Notes: generated by a model from the sequence alone, not told the origin. A stretch of 64,000 nt of DNA from Pseudoxanthomonas dokdonensis (GCF_001431405.1 NZ_LDJL01000017.1:107998-171997), one strand, 5' to 3'; shown: positions 36,197-46,626, counted from the stretch's first letter. A program made the numbers and translations.

Positions 36197-37204
36197 ATGA
36201 CCCAGACGATTACGGTCATCCGCGGCGATGGTATCGGCCCGGAGATCATGGATGCCACCCTGTACGTGCTGGAAGCACTCAACGTCGGCCTGAGCTACGA
36301 AGAAGCCGACGCCGGACTGGTTGCACTGGAAAAGCACGGTGACCTGCTGCCACAGGCGACGCTGGATTCGATCCGCAAGAACCACGTCGCCCTGAAAAGC
36401 CCGCTGACCACCCCGGTGGGCGAGGGCTTCAGTTCGATCAACGTGGCCCTGCGTCGCCACTTCGACCTGTACGCCAACGTGCGCCCGGCCAAGTCATTCC
36501 CCAACACCAAGTCGCGGTTCGGCGAAGGCGTGGATCTGATCACCGTGCGCGAGAACACCGAAGGCGCCTATCTGGCTGAAGGCCAGGAAGTCTCGGCCGA
36601 TGGCGAAAGCGCGTTCTCGGGTACCCGCATCACCCGCACCGGCTCCGAGCGCATCGTGCGCTACGCCTTCGACCTGGCCCGCAAGACCGGCCGCAAGAAG
36701 GTCACCGCGGTGCACAAGGCCAACATCATCAAGTCGACTTCGGGCCTGTTCCTGAAGTGCGCGCGTGACGTCGCTGCCGAGTATCCGGAAATCGAATTCC
36801 AGGAAATGATCGTCGACAACACCTGCATGCAGCTGGTGATGCGTCCGGAGCAGTTCGACATCATCGTCACCACCAACCTGTTCGGCGACATCATTTCCGA
36901 CCTGTGTGCCGGCCTGGTCGGCGGCCTCGGCCTGGCGCCGGGCGCCAACATCGGCAAGGACTGCGCGATTTTCGAAGCCGTGCACGGCTCGGCCCCGGAC
37001 ATCGCCGGCCAGGGCAAGGCCAATCCGTGCGCGCTGCTGTTGGGCGCGGCGCAGATGCTCGACCATATCGGCCAGCCGGAGAACGCCCAGCGCCTGCGTG
37101 CGGCGATCGTCGCCACCCTGGAAGCCAAGGATTCGCTGACCCCCGACCTGGGCGGCAGCGGCAACACCATGAGCTTTGCCAAGGCCATCGCCAGCCGCGT
37201 GTAA
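36197..37204 (+). CDS. Isocitrate dehydrogenase, NAD-type beta-decarboxylating family
   Basis: TCA-cycle enzyme converting isocitrate to 2-oxoglutarate with CO2 release. It has 335 residues, the short homo-oligomeric form seen in xanthomonads, not the 415-residue E. coli Icd. Substrate motifs are the phosphorylation-loop equivalent GEGFSSINVALRRHFDLYAN (Ser-x-Asn), VRENTEGAY, catalytic TAVHKANIIK and metal-binding Asp in TNLFGDIISDL. The nucleotide loop HGSAPDIAGQGKANP carries Asp-Ile, which favours NAD over NADP (family knowledge). The related 3-isopropylmalate and homoisocitrate dehydrogenases are less likely. Followed by a strong terminator. Confidence 0.9.
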   Translation: MTQTITVIRGDGIGPEIMDATLYVLEALNVGLSYEEADAGLVALEKHGDLLPQATLDSIRKNHVALKSPLTTPVGEGFSSINVALRRHFDLYANVRPAKSFPNTKSRFGEGVDLITVRENTEGAYLAEGQEVSADGESAFSGTRITRTGSERIVRYAFDLARKTGRKKVTAVHKANIIKSTSGLFLKCARDVAAEYPEIEFQEMIVDNTCMQLVMRPEQFDIIVTTNLFGDIISDLCAGLVGGLGLAPGANIGKDCAIFEAVHGSAPDIAGQGKANPCALLLGAAQMLDHIGQPENAQRLRAAIVATLEAKDSLTPDLGGSGNTMSFAKAIASRV

Positions 37205-37233
37205 GCGCTGCTGACATCGAGCCGAGTCACCCG

Positions 37234-37264
37234 ACGGGACGCTGGCAACAGCGTCCCGTTTTTG
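37234..37264 (+). terminator. Intrinsic terminator after isocitrate dehydrogenase
   Basis: ACGGGACGCTG pairs perfectly with CAGCGTCCCGT around a GCAA tetraloop, followed by T-rich sequence. Confidence 0.9.
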
Positions 37265-37343
37265 TTGCAGGCTGTCCTACCGGCGAGCTTTGCCAATCCC
37301 GTCACCACGGCGACAATGGCGGCAATTGTCCGCAGGATTGCCC

Positions 37344-38699
37344 ATGACCGTCCGACCCAGCGCGCTGGCGCTGACCCCCATCTTGCTGTTCCTGGCGTTG
37401 TTCTTCGGTTCCGGCATCTATTACACGTTGCAGGGCGAGCCGATGGGCTTCTACCAGTTGCACGCACCGGTGGCGATCCTGCCGGCGCTGGCATGGGCGG
37501 CCTGGCTGGCCCATCGCCGCAGGGTGCCGGCTTCGCAGACCCTGCTGGCCGGCATGGGTGACAGCAACATCATGCTGATGTGCCTGATCTTCCTGCTGGC
37601 AGGCGCGTTCGCGACGGTATCCAAGGCCATTGGCGCGGTCGATGCGGTGGTCGCGCTGGGACTCGGGGCTTTGCCGGCCAGCCTGGTGTTGCCGGGACTG
37701 TTCCTGGTGGCTGGGTTCGTTTCGTTGGCGATCGGCACCTCGATGGGGACGCTGGCGGCGGTAGTACCGATTGCGTTGGGAGTATCCGATGCGGCCGGAC
37801 TGGACCGGCTGCTGGTGGTCGGCGCGGTGCTGGGCGGGGCGATGTTCGGTGACAACCTGTCGATCATTTCCGACACCACGATTGCCGCCACCCGCAGTCA
37901 GGGGGCGCAGATGCGCGACAAGTTCCGCGAGAACCTGTTGATTGCGGTGCCGGCCGCGGTGTTGACCGTGGCATTGCTGGCCTGGCTGGGCACCGACAGC
38001 GCACCGGTGCAGGCACCCGAAGCCGCCTCGGCGTGGCTGGTGCTGCCTTATCTGCTGGTGTTGGCGCTGGCCCTTAGCGGCCTGGACGTGGTGCTGGTGC
38101 TGGCCATCGCGGTGGCGGTCTCGGGCATCACCGGCATGCTGTTGAGCCCGGACTACGACCTGCCGGCTTTCAGCGGCGACATCTACGCCGGTTTCGAAAG
38201 CATGGTCGAAGTGATCCTGCTGTCGATCCTGATCGGCGGTTTGGGCGCGCTGATGAAAGCCAGCGGTGGACTGGACTGGCTGGCCCAGGCGATTGCCCGT
38301 TTCGCGCGTGGCCACAAGGGCAGGCGCGCGGGCGAGGCCAGCATCGCCGCACTGGCCGCCGGCACCGACGTGCTGACCGCCAACAACACCGTGGCCATCC
38401 TGATCAGCGGCAGCCTGTCGAAGGATATTGCCGAACGCCATGACGTCTCGCCGCGCCGTGCGGCCAGTCTGCTGGATGTCTTCGCCTGCGTGATGCAGGG
38501 CGTGCTGCCCTACGGCGCGCAGATCCTGCTGGCGTCATCGCTGGCGGCGATATCGCCGATTGCCCTGGCCGGCAGCGTCTACTACTGCTGGCTGCTGGCG
38601 CTGGTGGCGATCTTCTTCATCGTCTGGCCGGCCCGGCGCAACGCCGGTCCGGCAATGGTCGATGGCCAGGTGCCTGCCGCGGATTTCGAGGTGGACTAG
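37344..38699 (+). CDS. Na+/H+ antiporter NhaC family protein
   Basis: Polytopic membrane antiporter of 451 residues with about 11-12 hydrophobic segments. NhaC-family features are FVSLAIGTSMGTLAAVVPIA, GAMFGDNLSIISDTTIAA (conserved acidic and Asn residues), a second half AGTDVLTANNTVAILISGSL and SLLDVFACVMQGVLPYGAQ. It may exchange Na+ or an organic acid pair; malate/lactate antiporters belong to the same superfamily. The start is the ATG after a short AGGAT; an ORF start 18 codons upstream was rejected. It ends before a bidirectional terminator. Confidence 0.88.
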   Translation: MTVRPSALALTPILLFLALFFGSGIYYTLQGEPMGFYQLHAPVAILPALAWAAWLAHRRRVPASQTLLAGMGDSNIMLMCLIFLLAGAFATVSKAIGAVDAVVALGLGALPASLVLPGLFLVAGFVSLAIGTSMGTLAAVVPIALGVSDAAGLDRLLVVGAVLGGAMFGDNLSIISDTTIAATRSQGAQMRDKFRENLLIAVPAAVLTVALLAWLGTDSAPVQAPEAASAWLVLPYLLVLALALSGLDVVLVLAIAVAVSGITGMLLSPDYDLPAFSGDIYAGFESMVEVILLSILIGGLGALMKASGGLDWLAQAIARFARGHKGRRAGEASIAALAAGTDVLTANNTVAILISGSLSKDIAERHDVSPRRAASLLDVFACVMQGVLPYGAQILLASSLAAISPIALAGSVYYCWLLALVAIFFIVWPARRNAGPAMVDGQVPAADFEVD

Positions 38700-38792
38700 C
38701 ACCGCGTCACGTCGCGGGCGCGTGCACGGGGACGACGAAGCCGCTTTGACAGGGATCGGGCAACGCTGAGCAGCACGAAACCGGCGGCCAGC

Positions 38793-38820
38793 AAAAAGGG
38801 GCGCAGTGCGCCCCTTTTTT
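38793..38820. terminator. Bidirectional terminator between convergent genes
   Basis: AAAAAGGGGCGC, a three-base loop (AGT), then GCGCCCCTTTTTT. A/T tracts on both sides serve the antiporter (plus) and the Bax-inhibitor gene (minus). Confidence 0.92.
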
Positions 38821-38837
38821 CTTCCTGCGCGGCGCGG

Positions 38838-39608
38838 TCAACGCTGCTGGATTTTCGACAGCAGGCGCAGGAACTCGATATACAGCCACACCAGGGTGAC
38901 CATCAGGCCAAACGCGCCATACCACTCCATGTACTTGGGTGCGCCTTGTTCGACGCCGGTTTCGATGAAGTCGAAGTCCAGCACCAGGTTAAGGGCCGCG
39001 ATCACCACCACGAACAGGCTGAAGCCAATGCCAATCAGGCCGGACTCATGGATGTACGGAATGTTGATGTTGAAGAAGCCCAGCACGATGGTCGCCAGGT
39101 AGATCAAGGCGATGCCGCCGGTGGCTGCGACCACCCCCAGCTTGAAGTTCTCGGTCGCCTTGATGACGCCGCTGCGGTATGCCATCAACAGCGCGAACAG
39201 GGTGCCGAAGGTCAGGATGACCGCCTGGAATACGATGCCTTCGAAGCGCAGTTCGTACATCGCCGAAATCGAGCCGAGGAAGAAACCTTCGACCAGCGCA
39301 TACAACGGTGCGGTGATCGGCGACCAGGTCTTCTTGAAGATGGTCACCATTGCCAGGATGAAGCCGCCAATGGCGCCGCCCAGCATGTAGCCGGTCACGC
39401 CCGGGGCCACGGTTGGCAGGCCATCGGCACCGATGATGATTGACTGGTGCCAGGCGAATGCCGCGGTGATTACGCTCAGCAGCAGCAGGAAACCGGTCTT
39501 GTTGACCGTCCCGCCCAGGGTCATGGCGCCTGCGTCGCGGGAAACGACGGTGCCGCTTCCCAGGTCCAGGAACGTGGATTCTTTCAGTGCCGGATTGCCA
39601 CTACGCAT
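38838..39608 (-). CDS. Bax inhibitor-1/YccA family membrane protein
   Basis: Seven-helix inner-membrane protein of the BI-1 (TMBIM/YccA) superfamily, 256 residues; relatives in E. coli are FtsH modulators (YccA) or channel-like proteins. The tail holds the conserved di-acid region, here FDFIETGVEQGAPKYMEWYG between the last helices. The start MRSGNPALKESTF follows AAGGGAGAAGGG; the ORF extends 19 codons further into a tRNA gene, which is spurious. It lies 29 bp downstream of tRNA-Leu on the same strand and may be co-transcribed with it. Confidence 0.9.
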   Translation of the reverse strand: MRSGNPALKESTFLDLGSGTVVSRDAGAMTLGGTVNKTGFLLLLSVITAAFAWHQSIIIGADGLPTVAPGVTGYMLGGAIGGFILAMVTIFKKTWSPITAPLYALVEGFFLGSISAMYELRFEGIVFQAVILTFGTLFALLMAYRSGVIKATENFKLGVVAATGGIALIYLATIVLGFFNINIPYIHESGLIGIGFSLFVVVIAALNLVLDFDFIETGVEQGAPKYMEWYGAFGLMVTLVWLYIEFLRLLSKIQQR

Positions 39609-39637
39609 TAAGCCCTTCTCCCTTGGGGTACCGATGT

Positions 39638-39723
39638 TGGTGCGAAAGGTGGGACTCGAACCCACACGGGGATTACCCGCCAGAACCTAAATCTGGTGCG
39701 TCTACCAATTCCGCCACATTCGC
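39638..39723 (-). tRNA. tRNA-Leu (UAG)
   Basis: Acceptor GCGAATG/CTTTCGC with encoded A-CCA, long variable arm, anticodon loop TTTAGGT giving UAG. 86 bases. Upstream on the same strand a TAGAAT -10-like box (plus strand 39735-39740) has no clear -35. Confidence 0.95.
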
Positions 39724-39793
39724 GATTCGCCCGCATTCTACCCTCCGCCGGGCTTGGCCGGGGGCAAAAGCGCCGGTGTCGTGACCGGCAATG

Positions 39794-39820
39794 AAAAACG
39801 CCCGGCAGGGCCGGGCGTTC
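39794..39820 (-). terminator. Terminator after the tRNA-Lys gene
   Basis: Minus strand: GAACGCCCGGC, short loop, GCCGGGCGTTTTTC. It separates the four-tRNA transcript from tRNA-Leu. Confidence 0.85.
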
Positions 39821-39826
39821 TGGAGA

Positions 39827-39902
39827 TGGTGGGCTGTCAAGGATTCGAACCTTGGACCTATTGATTAAGAGTCAACTGCTCTACCAACTGAGCTAACAGC
39901 CC
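39827..39902 (-). tRNA. tRNA-Lys (CUU)
   Basis: 76 bases with encoded CCA. Anticodon loop CTCTTAA gives CUU. T-arm GGTTCGAATCC is standard. Confidence 0.96.
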
Positions 39903-39973
39903 TGAAACTGGCCGCATAGTATATGCGGTTGTTGCCAGCATGACAAACACGAATTTGCCCTGCTTCAAATCAA

Positions 39974-40051
<78 letters not shown>

Positions 40052-40082
40052 ACTGAAAACCTGCTCCTGCCGTACCCGCCAA

Positions 40083-40159
40083 TGGCGCGCCCGACAGGAA
40101 TCGAACCTGTAACCGCCGGCTTAGAAGGCCGGTGCTCTATCCAGTTGAGCTACGGGCGC
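40083..40159 (-). tRNA. tRNA-Arg (UCU)
   Basis: 77 bases with encoded CCA. Anticodon loop CTTCTAA gives UCU, reading AGA/AGG, rare codons in a GC-rich genome. Confidence 0.96.
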
Positions 40160-40217
40160 CCAACCGGCATTGTCGCATTACAACCAGATTCTGGCACCTG
40201 TGCTGCATAGTCCAGAA

Positions 40218-40294
40218 TGGTCGGGGCAGAGGGATTCGAACCCCCGACCCTCTGCTCCCAAAGCAGATGCGCTACCAGACTGCGCTATGCCCCG
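40218..40294 (-). tRNA. tRNA-Pro (UGG)
   Basis: 77 bases with encoded CCA. Anticodon loop TTTGGGA gives UGG. First gene of the minus-strand tRNA cluster Pro-Arg-His-Lys. Confidence 0.96.
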
Positions 40295-40336
40295 ACTTAG
40301 GGCCCCGGCGGCGCGGTCAGCACTGCAGGGCCGCGT

Positions 40337-40365
40337 ATTGTCGGAAGCCCGGGCGCACATGTCAA
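40337..40365 (-). promoter_or_regulatory. Sigma-70 promoter of the tRNA cluster
   Basis: Minus strand: TTGACA (perfect -35), 17 bases, GACAAT (-10, 4 of 6). It lies about 43 bases before tRNA-Pro. Divergent from tig. Confidence 0.7.
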
Positions 40366-40520
40366 CGCCCGAGTGTGATTGACTGGCAGTCAGGGCGATG
40401 ATCGGCGAAACTAGTACGTTCCGCCGGGCAGCCGGGGCCGGGCAAACGCCCCTCCAGCGCCTGACAGCCAGATCATCAACATCATGTCGCGGCAGACCGT
40501 GGCATCAGGAGTCAGTAAGT

Positions 40521-41813
40521 ATGCAAGTGTCAGTGGAATCGGTTGGCAACCTTGAACGCCGCATGAGCTTCAGCCTGCCGGCTGAACGCCTGGAAGCCCA
40601 CATTGGTGGTCGCATGCGTGAAATCGCCCGTACCGCGCGCATCAAGGGCTTCCGCCCGGGCAAGGTGCCGGCCAAGGTCATCGAACAGCGCTACGGCCAG
40701 CAGGTGCGTGCCGAAGCGATGGACGGACTGCTGCGCGAAACCTTCGCCAGCGCGATCCGTGATCAGGCCCTGCAACTGGCCGGCAGCCCCCGCATCGAGA
40801 AAGCCGGCGACGGTGAAATGGATTTCGTCGCCACCTTCGAAGTGGTGCCGGATTTTGGCGACGTCGACGTGGCCAAGCTCAACGTCACCCGCCATACCGC
40901 CGAAGTCACCGAGGCCGATATCGATCAGATGATCGAGAACCTGCGCCTTCAGCGCCGTACCTTCAACATCGTCGAGCGCGCCGCGCAGGACGGTGATCGC
41001 GTCGAACTGGAGACCTGGTCGCAGGCCGGTGACGAGCGCATGCCCGCCGAAGGCGTGGAGAAAGGCGCCACCCTGATTGGCTCGGGCGTCATGTACCCGG
41101 ATATCGAAAAGGCACTGATCGGCCTGGCCGCCGGCGAAGAGAAGTCGATCACGGTCAACTTCCCGGAAAACTGGCGGGTGCCGCAGCTGGCCGGCCGCGA
41201 GGTGCAGGTCTACGTCAAGGTCACCCAGGTGGCCGAGTCGGTGCTGCCGGCGATCGACAAGGACTTCATCCGCAGCTTCGGCGTCAAGGGTGGCAACGAT
41301 GAACAGTTCCGCGCCGACATCCGCTCCAACCTGGAGCGCGAATTGAAGGGTGCGCTGATGACCCGCCTGCGCCGTGAAGTCGGCGAGCAGCTGATTGCCG
41401 CCTATTCCAGCGTCGAAATGCCGCCGCGCCTGGTCGAGAACGAAGCGAGGGCGATGCTGCAGCAGCAACTGGAGCAGGCCCAGCGCCAGGGCCAGCGCCC
41501 GCAGGTGCCGGACAATGCCCATGAAGGCTTCATGGATGCGGCGCGCAAGCGCGTGCTGGTCGGCCTGCTGGTCGGCGAAGTGGCCCGCCGCAATGAACTG
41601 CGTCTGGACCCCAAGCGCCTGAACGAAACCCTGCGCCTGATTGCCTCGACCTATGAGCAGCCTGAACAGGTCATTGAGTTGTATCGCAACGACCCCCAAC
41701 TGATGAACAGTCTGCAAGGCCGTGTGATGGAAGAGCAGGTGATCGACTGGATCGCCGAGCGCGCCCAGCACACCGAGCAGGCGCTGAGCTTCCAGGAAGC
41801 CATCCGCAACTGA
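40521..41813 (+). CDS. tig: Trigger factor chaperone
   Basis: Ribosome-bound chaperone and peptidyl-prolyl isomerase for nascent chains, 430 residues. The N-terminal ribosome-binding domain contains the signature GFRPGKVP (about 46-53). A FKBP-type PPIase domain spans roughly 150-250 ([11 protein letters not shown]), and the C-terminal helical cradle ends [18 protein letters not shown]. The ATG follows AGGAG by 9 bases; the ORF extends 41 codons upstream without signature. It heads the conserved tig-clpP-clpX-lon-hup-ppiD block. Confidence 0.97.
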   Translation: MQVSVESVGNLERRMSFSLPAERLEAHIGGRMREIARTARIKGFRPGKVPAKVIEQRYGQQVRAEAMDGLLRETFASAIRDQALQLAGSPRIEKAGDGEMDFVATFEVVPDFGDVDVAKLNVTRHTAEVTEADIDQMIENLRLQRRTFNIVERAAQDGDRVELETWSQAGDERMPAEGVEKGATLIGSGVMYPDIEKALIGLAAGEEKSITVNFPENWRVPQLAGREVQVYVKVTQVAESVLPAIDKDFIRSFGVKGGNDEQFRADIRSNLERELKGALMTRLRREVGEQLIAAYSSVEMPPRLVENEARAMLQQQLEQAQRQGQRPQVPDNAHEGFMDAARKRVLVGLLVGEVARRNELRLDPKRLNETLRLIASTYEQPEQVIELYRNDPQLMNSLQGRVMEEQVIDWIAERAQHTEQALSFQEAIRN

Positions 41814-41936
41814 GCGCACGCAACTGAAGTGCGTTCCCCGCTCGGGGTGCGGTAATGGCACCTTACTGGCAGGGCTCCCGGCAGCGGGAGTCCCTGGCCG
41901 AACCCCGATACATCCTTCGACAAGGCGCGATCACTG

Positions 41937-42563
41937 ATGAGCATTCCGACCCAAGCGTTGAACCTGGTACCGATGGTGGTCGAGCAGACCAGCCGTGGCG
42001 AGCGCGCGTACGACATTTACTCGCGCCTGCTGAAGGAGCGACTGATTTTCCTGGTGGGACCGATCGACGACCACATGGCCAACGTGGTGGTGGCGCAGAT
42101 GCTGTTCCTGGAAGCGGAAAACCCGGAAAAGGACATCAGCCTGTACATCAACTCGCCCGGTGGCGTGGTCACCGCCGGCATGGCCATCTACGACACCATG
42201 CAGTACATCAAGGCCGACGTCAGCACCATGGTGATTGGCCAGGCCGCCAGCATGGGCGCACTGTTGCTGGCCTCCGGCGCCAAGGGCAAGCGTTATGCGC
42301 TGCCCAATTCGCGGGTCATGATCCACCAGCCGCTGGGCGGCTTCCAGGGCCAGGCGACCGATATCGACATCCACGCCCGGGAAATCCTGACCCTGCGTTC
42401 CAAGCTGAACGAAATCCTGTCCAAGCACACCGGCCAGTCGCTGGAAACCATCGCCAAGGACACCGAGCGCGACAATTTCAAGAGCGCCGCCGATGCCCAG
42501 GCCTACGGGCTGGTGGACCAGGTGCTGGAGCGTCGCCCGGATGAGTCCATCCAGGCTGGCTGA
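41937..42563 (+). CDS. clpP: ATP-dependent Clp protease proteolytic subunit
   Basis: Serine peptidase that forms the tetradecameric barrel degrading ClpX- or ClpA-delivered substrates. It has 208 residues. The catalytic triad is Ser105 (GQAASMGA), His130 (VMIHQPLGG) and Asp179 (DTERDN), with the spacing of E. coli ClpP. The N-terminal propeptide-like segment ends before [17 protein letters not shown]. It is preceded by a 123-bp gap with small hairpins (for example CTCCCG/CGGGAG at 41875-41890). Confidence 0.98.
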   Translation: MSIPTQALNLVPMVVEQTSRGERAYDIYSRLLKERLIFLVGPIDDHMANVVVAQMLFLEAENPEKDISLYINSPGGVVTAGMAIYDTMQYIKADVSTMVIGQAASMGALLLASGAKGKRYALPNSRVMIHQPLGGFQGQATDIDIHAREILTLRSKLNEILSKHTGQSLETIAKDTERDNFKSAADAQAYGLVDQVLERRPDESIQAG

Positions 42564-42618
42564 GTCCGCGCCAGCTGTACCGGGACGCGGCCCATGCCGC
42601 GTTCCGTCCACGACATTG

Positions 42619-42643
42619 CGGCCGCGCAGACAACGCGCGGCCG
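42619..42643 (+). terminator. Hairpin between clpP and clpX (possible attenuator)
   Basis: A perfect 9-bp GC stem (CGGCCGCGC and complement) with a 7-base loop, then TATGTTATTCT. There is no real T-run, so partial termination or RNA processing between the two cistrons is more likely than full stop. Confidence 0.45.
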
Positions 42644-42701
42644 TATGTTATTCTGCGAAACAAGGCCCGTTTGGCGGGCAGGGTGACCGAGTAACCGAAG
42701 T

Positions 42702-43985
42702 ATGAGCGAAGACCGTCAGGGCCGTTCCGGCGACAGTACCAAGATCCTGTATTGCTCGTTCTGCGGCAAGAGCCAGCACGAGGTCCGCAAGCTGATTGCC
42801 GGCCCCAGCGTGTTCATCTGCGATGAATGCGTGGAGCTATGCAACGACATCATCCGCGAGGAACTGGAAGAAAAAGCCCAGTCCGCGCGCAGCAGCCTGC
42901 CCAAGCCGCGTGAAATCCTGGAAGTACTGGATCAATACGTCATCGGCCAGCAGCGCGCCAAGCGCACCCTGGCGGTGGCGGTGTACAACCACTACAAGCG
43001 CATCGAAAGCCGGCAGAAGAACGACGAAGTCGAGCTGTCCAAGTCCAACATCCTGCTGGCCGGTCCGACCGGCTCGGGCAAGACCCTGCTGGCGGAGACG
43101 CTGGCGCGGTTGTTGAACGTGCCGTTCACCATCGCCGACGCGACCACGCTGACCGAAGCCGGTTACGTCGGCGAGGACGTCGAGAACATCATCCAGAAGC
43201 TGTTGCAGAAGTGCGATTACGATGTCGAGAAAGCCCAGCAGGGCATCGTCTACATCGATGAAATCGACAAGATTTCGCGCAAGAGCGAGAACCCGTCGAT
43301 CACCCGCGACGTGTCTGGCGAAGGCGTGCAGCAGGCGCTGCTCAAGCTTATCGAAGGCACCGTGGCCAGCGTGCCGCCGCAGGGCGGCCGCAAGCACCCG
43401 CAGCAGGAGTTCCTGCAGGTCGACACCAAGAACGTGCTGTTCATCTGTGGCGGCGCGTTTGCCGGTCTCGACAAGATCATCCAGCAGCGTTCCACCGAAG
43501 CCAGCGGCATCGGCTTCGGCGCCAAGGTCAAGAGCACCGAACGCAAGGCCGAGATGGGCAAGATCCTGTCCGAGGTCGAGCCGGAGGATTTGATCAAGTT
43601 CGGCCTGATTCCCGAATTCGTCGGTCGTCTGCCGGTCGTGGCGACACTGGAGGAGCTGGACGAGGCGGCGCTGGTGAAGATCCTGACCGAGCCGAAGAAC
43701 GCGATCACCAAGCAGTTCAAGCGTCTGTTCGACATGGAGCACGTCGAACTGGAATTCCGTCCGGATGCGTTGTCGGCGATTGCGCGCAAGGCGCTCAAGC
43801 GCAAGACCGGTGCCCGTGGCCTGCGGACCATCGTCGAATCGGTGCTGCTGGATACGATGTACGACCTGCCGTCGCTGGAGAATGTCAGCAAGGTGGTGGT
43901 CGACGAATCGGTTATCGAACACAAATCCGAACCGTACCTGATCTACCAGAATCCGCCGATCCAGAAGGTCGGAACAGACGAATAA
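42702..43985 (+). CDS. clpX: ATP-dependent Clp protease ATP-binding subunit ClpX
   Basis: AAA+ unfoldase that feeds ClpP, 427 residues. The N-terminal zinc-binding domain has Cys18, Cys21, Cys40 and Cys43. Walker A GPTGSGKT is at 121-128, the pore loop GYVG follows, and Walker B is VYIDEIDK. The ClpP-docking IGF loop is present (SGIGFGAK). The sensor-2 region [10 protein letters not shown] is intact. Separated from clpP by 138 bp containing a GC hairpin. Confidence 0.98.
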   Translation: MSEDRQGRSGDSTKILYCSFCGKSQHEVRKLIAGPSVFICDECVELCNDIIREELEEKAQSARSSLPKPREILEVLDQYVIGQQRAKRTLAVAVYNHYKRIESRQKNDEVELSKSNILLAGPTGSGKTLLAETLARLLNVPFTIADATTLTEAGYVGEDVENIIQKLLQKCDYDVEKAQQGIVYIDEIDKISRKSENPSITRDVSGEGVQQALLKLIEGTVASVPPQGGRKHPQQEFLQVDTKNVLFICGGAFAGLDKIIQQRSTEASGIGFGAKVKSTERKAEMGKILSEVEPEDLIKFGLIPEFVGRLPVVATLEELDEAALVKILTEPKNAITKQFKRLFDMEHVELEFRPDALSAIARKALKRKTGARGLRTIVESVLLDTMYDLPSLENVSKVVVDESVIEHKSEPYLIYQNPPIQKVGTDE

Positions 43986-44040
43986 CCGGTCTCGCCGCGG
44001 GCCGCCAAGTCATTGAGCGGAAAAGGTTTTTTGCCCGCCC

Positions 44041-44069
44041 CTTGCATCATCAAGCCAATGGCCCCATAA
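44041..44069 (+). promoter_or_regulatory. Candidate sigma-32 heat-shock promoter of lon
   Basis: CTTGCAT, 14 bases, CCCCATAA. The E. coli RpoH consensus is CTTGAA with 13-14 bases to CCCCATNT. It lies 64 bases before the lon start, with C-rich sequence (GCCCGCCC) directly before the -35 as is common. Confidence 0.75.
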
Positions 44070-44082
44070 CGGGGCCATTGGC
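44054..44082. repeat. 12-bp perfect palindrome overlapping the lon promoter
   Basis: GCCAATGGCCCC, loop ATAAC, GGGGCCATTGGC. The left arm lies in the promoter spacer and -10, the right arm covers the likely transcription start. The following GTCTTTG is weak as a terminator tail. It could end clpX transcripts or bind a repressor. Confidence 0.7.
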
Positions 44083-44132
44083 GTCTTTGCACCGCGAGAA
44101 AAGCGCCCGACACCTCTTCAGCTGGAGCCCCC

Positions 44133-46571
44133 ATGCCCCGAACCCCTTCCCCGATGCTTGACCTGCCCGTGCTGCCATTGCGCGATGTGGTGGTATTCCC
44201 GCACATGGTCATACCCCTGTTTGTCGGCCGCGACAAATCGATGCGCGCGCTGGAGCAGGCAATGGAATCGGACAAGCGCATCCTGCTGCTGGCGCAGAGG
44301 GCGGCCGAGACCGACGACCCGACCGGCAACGACCTGTTCAACATCGGCACCCTGGCGCAGGTGCTGCAATTGCTCAAGCTGCCGGACGGCACCATCAAGG
44401 TGCTGGTCGAAGGCACCACCCGCGTCGAGGTTTCCCATGTCGAGGAACGCGACGGCTCGCTGTACGGGCAGGGCGTGGAGCTGGAAGCCACCGAGAACCG
44501 CGAACCGCGTGAAGTCGAGGCGATTGCCCGCTCGCTGATGAGCCTGTTCGAGCAGTACGTCAAGACCAACCGCAAGCTGCCGCCGGAACTGCTGCAGACG
44601 CTGAGCGGGATCGAGGAACCGAGCCGGCTGGCCGACACCATCGCCGCCCACCTGGGCGTGCGCCTGAGCGACAAGCAGCGCTTGCTGGAAACAGTCGGCG
44701 TTGGCGAACGGCTGGAAATGCTGGTCGGTTTCGTCGATGGCGAAATCGACGTGCAGCAGCTGGAAAAGCGCATCCGCGGACGGGTCAAGTCGCAGATGGA
44801 GAAGAGCCAGCGCGAGTACTACCTCAACGAGCAGATGAAGGCGATCCAGAAGGAACTGGGCGAGCTCGACGAGGCGCCCAACGAACTGGAAGACCTGGCC
44901 CGCAAGATTGCCGAAGCCGGCATGCCCAAGCCGGTAGCGGCCAAGGCCAAGGCCGAGTTGAACAAGCTCAAGCAGATGTCACCGATGTCGGCTGAAGCGG
45001 CGGTGGTGCGCAACTATCTTGATTGGTTGCTGGGCGTGCCGTGGAAAAAGCGCAGCAAGGTCCGCAAGGATCTGAAGGTCGCGCAGGAGACCCTGGACGC
45101 TGATCACTATGGGCTTGAGAAGGTCAAGGATCGCATCCTCGAATATCTGGCGGTGCAGAGCCGGGTCAAGCAGATGAAGGGCCCGATCCTATGCCTGGTC
45201 GGACCGCCCGGCGTCGGCAAGACTTCGCTGGGGCAGAGCATCGCCAAGGCCACCAACCGCAAGTTCGTGCGCATGTCACTCGGTGGCGTCCGCGACGAGG
45301 CCGAGATCCGCGGTCACCGGCGCACCTACGTCGGCTCGATGCCGGGCCGCATCGTGCAGAACCTCAACAAGGCCGGCAGCCGCAATCCGCTGTTCGTACT
45401 CGATGAAATCGACAAGATGTCGATGGACTTCCGTGGCGACCCGTCATCGGCGTTGCTGGAAGTGCTGGATCCCGAGCAGAACAACGCCTTCAACGATCAC
45501 TACCTGGAAGTGGATCTGGATCTGTCCGAAGTGATGTTCGTGGCCACCTCCAATTCGTTGAACATCCCCGGCCCGCTGCTGGACCGCATGGAAGTCATCC
45601 GCATTCCCGGCTATACCGAGGATGAAAAGCTGCACATCGCCGAGCGTTACCTGATTCCGAAGCAGCTCAAGGCCAATGGCCTGAAGCCGGAAGAACTGGC
45701 GATCAACGAAGCCGCCATCCGCGACATCGTCCGTTACTACACCCGTGAGTCGGGGGTGCGCAATCTGGAGCGCGAGATTTCCAAGATCTGCCGCAAGGTG
45801 GTCAAGGAACTGGCCCTGGCCGGTCCGCAACCGGCCAAGCGCAAGAAGAAGTCGGCTGCGCTGGTCGAGGTCGGCGGTGACAACCTCGACAAGTACGCTG
45901 GCGTGCGTCGCTATGATTTCGGTCGTGCCGAGGAGCAGAACGAAATCGGCCTGGTCACCGGCCTGGCCTGGACCGAAGTCGGCGGTGATCTGCTGCAGAT
46001 CGAAGTGACGCTGGTGCCGGGCAAGGGCAACATGATCCTGACCGGCCAGCTTGGCAACGTGATGAAGGAATCGGCCACCGCGGCGATGTCGGTGGTGCGT
46101 TCGCGCGCACCGCTGCTCGGCATCGACAGCGAATACCTGCAGAAGCATGACGTGCACCTGCACGTGCCCGATGGCGCCACCCCCAAGGACGGTCCGAGCG
46201 CGGGTATCGCGATGGTCACCGCGCTGGTTTCCAACCTGACCCGCAACCCGGTCAAGGCGGAAGTGGCGATGACCGGCGAGATCACCTTGCGTGGACGCGT
46301 ATCGGCCATCGGCGGCTTGAAGGAGAAGTTGCTGGCAGCGCTGCGCGGCGGCATCACCACCGTGATCATTCCGGAAGAGAACCGCAAGGATCTGGCCGAT
46401 ATTCCCGACAACGTCACCCAGGGCCTGAAGATCATCCCGGTACGCTGGATCGATGAAGTGCTGGATCTGGCATTGGAGCGACCGCTGGCTCCGGCGTCCG
46501 CGCGCAGTGGCAAGACGCGTCCGGCAAGCAAGCCGAGGAAGGTTCCCACGCAGCCGGATGTCAAGCATTAA
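44133..46571 (+). CDS. lon: Endopeptidase La (Lon protease)
   Basis: ATP-dependent cytosolic protease for misfolded and regulatory proteins, 812 residues. The LON N-domain starts [20 protein letters not shown]. Walker A GPPGVGKT is near 359-366, Walker [10 protein letters not shown]. The Ser-Lys dyad is Ser689 (KDGPSAGIA) and Lys732 (GGLKEK), with the E. coli spacing. A basic linker [12 protein letters not shown] separates AAA+ and protease domains, and the C-terminal tail is a lysine/arginine-rich extension. A heat-shock type promoter lies upstream. Confidence 0.98.
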   Translation: MPRTPSPMLDLPVLPLRDVVVFPHMVIPLFVGRDKSMRALEQAMESDKRILLLAQRAAETDDPTGNDLFNIGTLAQVLQLLKLPDGTIKVLVEGTTRVEVSHVEERDGSLYGQGVELEATENREPREVEAIARSLMSLFEQYVKTNRKLPPELLQTLSGIEEPSRLADTIAAHLGVRLSDKQRLLETVGVGERLEMLVGFVDGEIDVQQLEKRIRGRVKSQMEKSQREYYLNEQMKAIQKELGELDEAPNELEDLARKIAEAGMPKPVAAKAKAELNKLKQMSPMSAEAAVVRNYLDWLLGVPWKKRSKVRKDLKVAQETLDADHYGLEKVKDRILEYLAVQSRVKQMKGPILCLVGPPGVGKTSLGQSIAKATNRKFVRMSLGGVRDEAEIRGHRRTYVGSMPGRIVQNLNKAGSRNPLFVLDEIDKMSMDFRGDPSSALLEVLDPEQNNAFNDHYLEVDLDLSEVMFVATSNSLNIPGPLLDRMEVIRIPGYTEDEKLHIAERYLIPKQLKANGLKPEELAINEAAIRDIVRYYTRESGVRNLEREISKICRKVVKELALAGPQPAKRKKKSAALVEVGGDNLDKYAGVRRYDFGRAEEQNEIGLVTGLAWTEVGGDLLQIEVTLVPGKGNMILTGQLGNVMKESATAAMSVVRSRAPLLGIDSEYLQKHDVHLHVPDGATPKDGPSAGIAMVTALVSNLTRNPVKAEVAMTGEITLRGRVSAIGGLKEKLLAALRGGITTVIIPEENRKDLADIPDNVTQGLKIIPVRWIDEVLDLALERPLAPASARSGKTRPASKPRKVPTQPDVKH

Positions 46572-46601
46572 ACCGGCTCCGCGATAACCGTAAAAACCGT
46601 T

Positions 46602-46626
46602 AAAACCCGCGTCATTATTGGGTTTT
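46602..46626 (+). terminator. Weak hairpin after lon
   Basis: AAAACCC, 11-base loop, GGGTTTT, 30 bases after the lon stop. Short stem, so only a possible terminator; it ends just before the hup promoter. Confidence 0.4.

Noticed and set aside
39609..39665. Longer N-terminus for the Bax-inhibitor-1 protein
   Set aside because: The extension crosses the 3-prime end of tRNA-Leu, and a strong ribosome-binding site precedes the Met at 39608.
41882..41910. Heat-shock promoter before clpP
   Set aside because: CCCCGATA resembles a sigma-32 -10, but no CTTGAA-like -35 is found 13-15 bases upstream.
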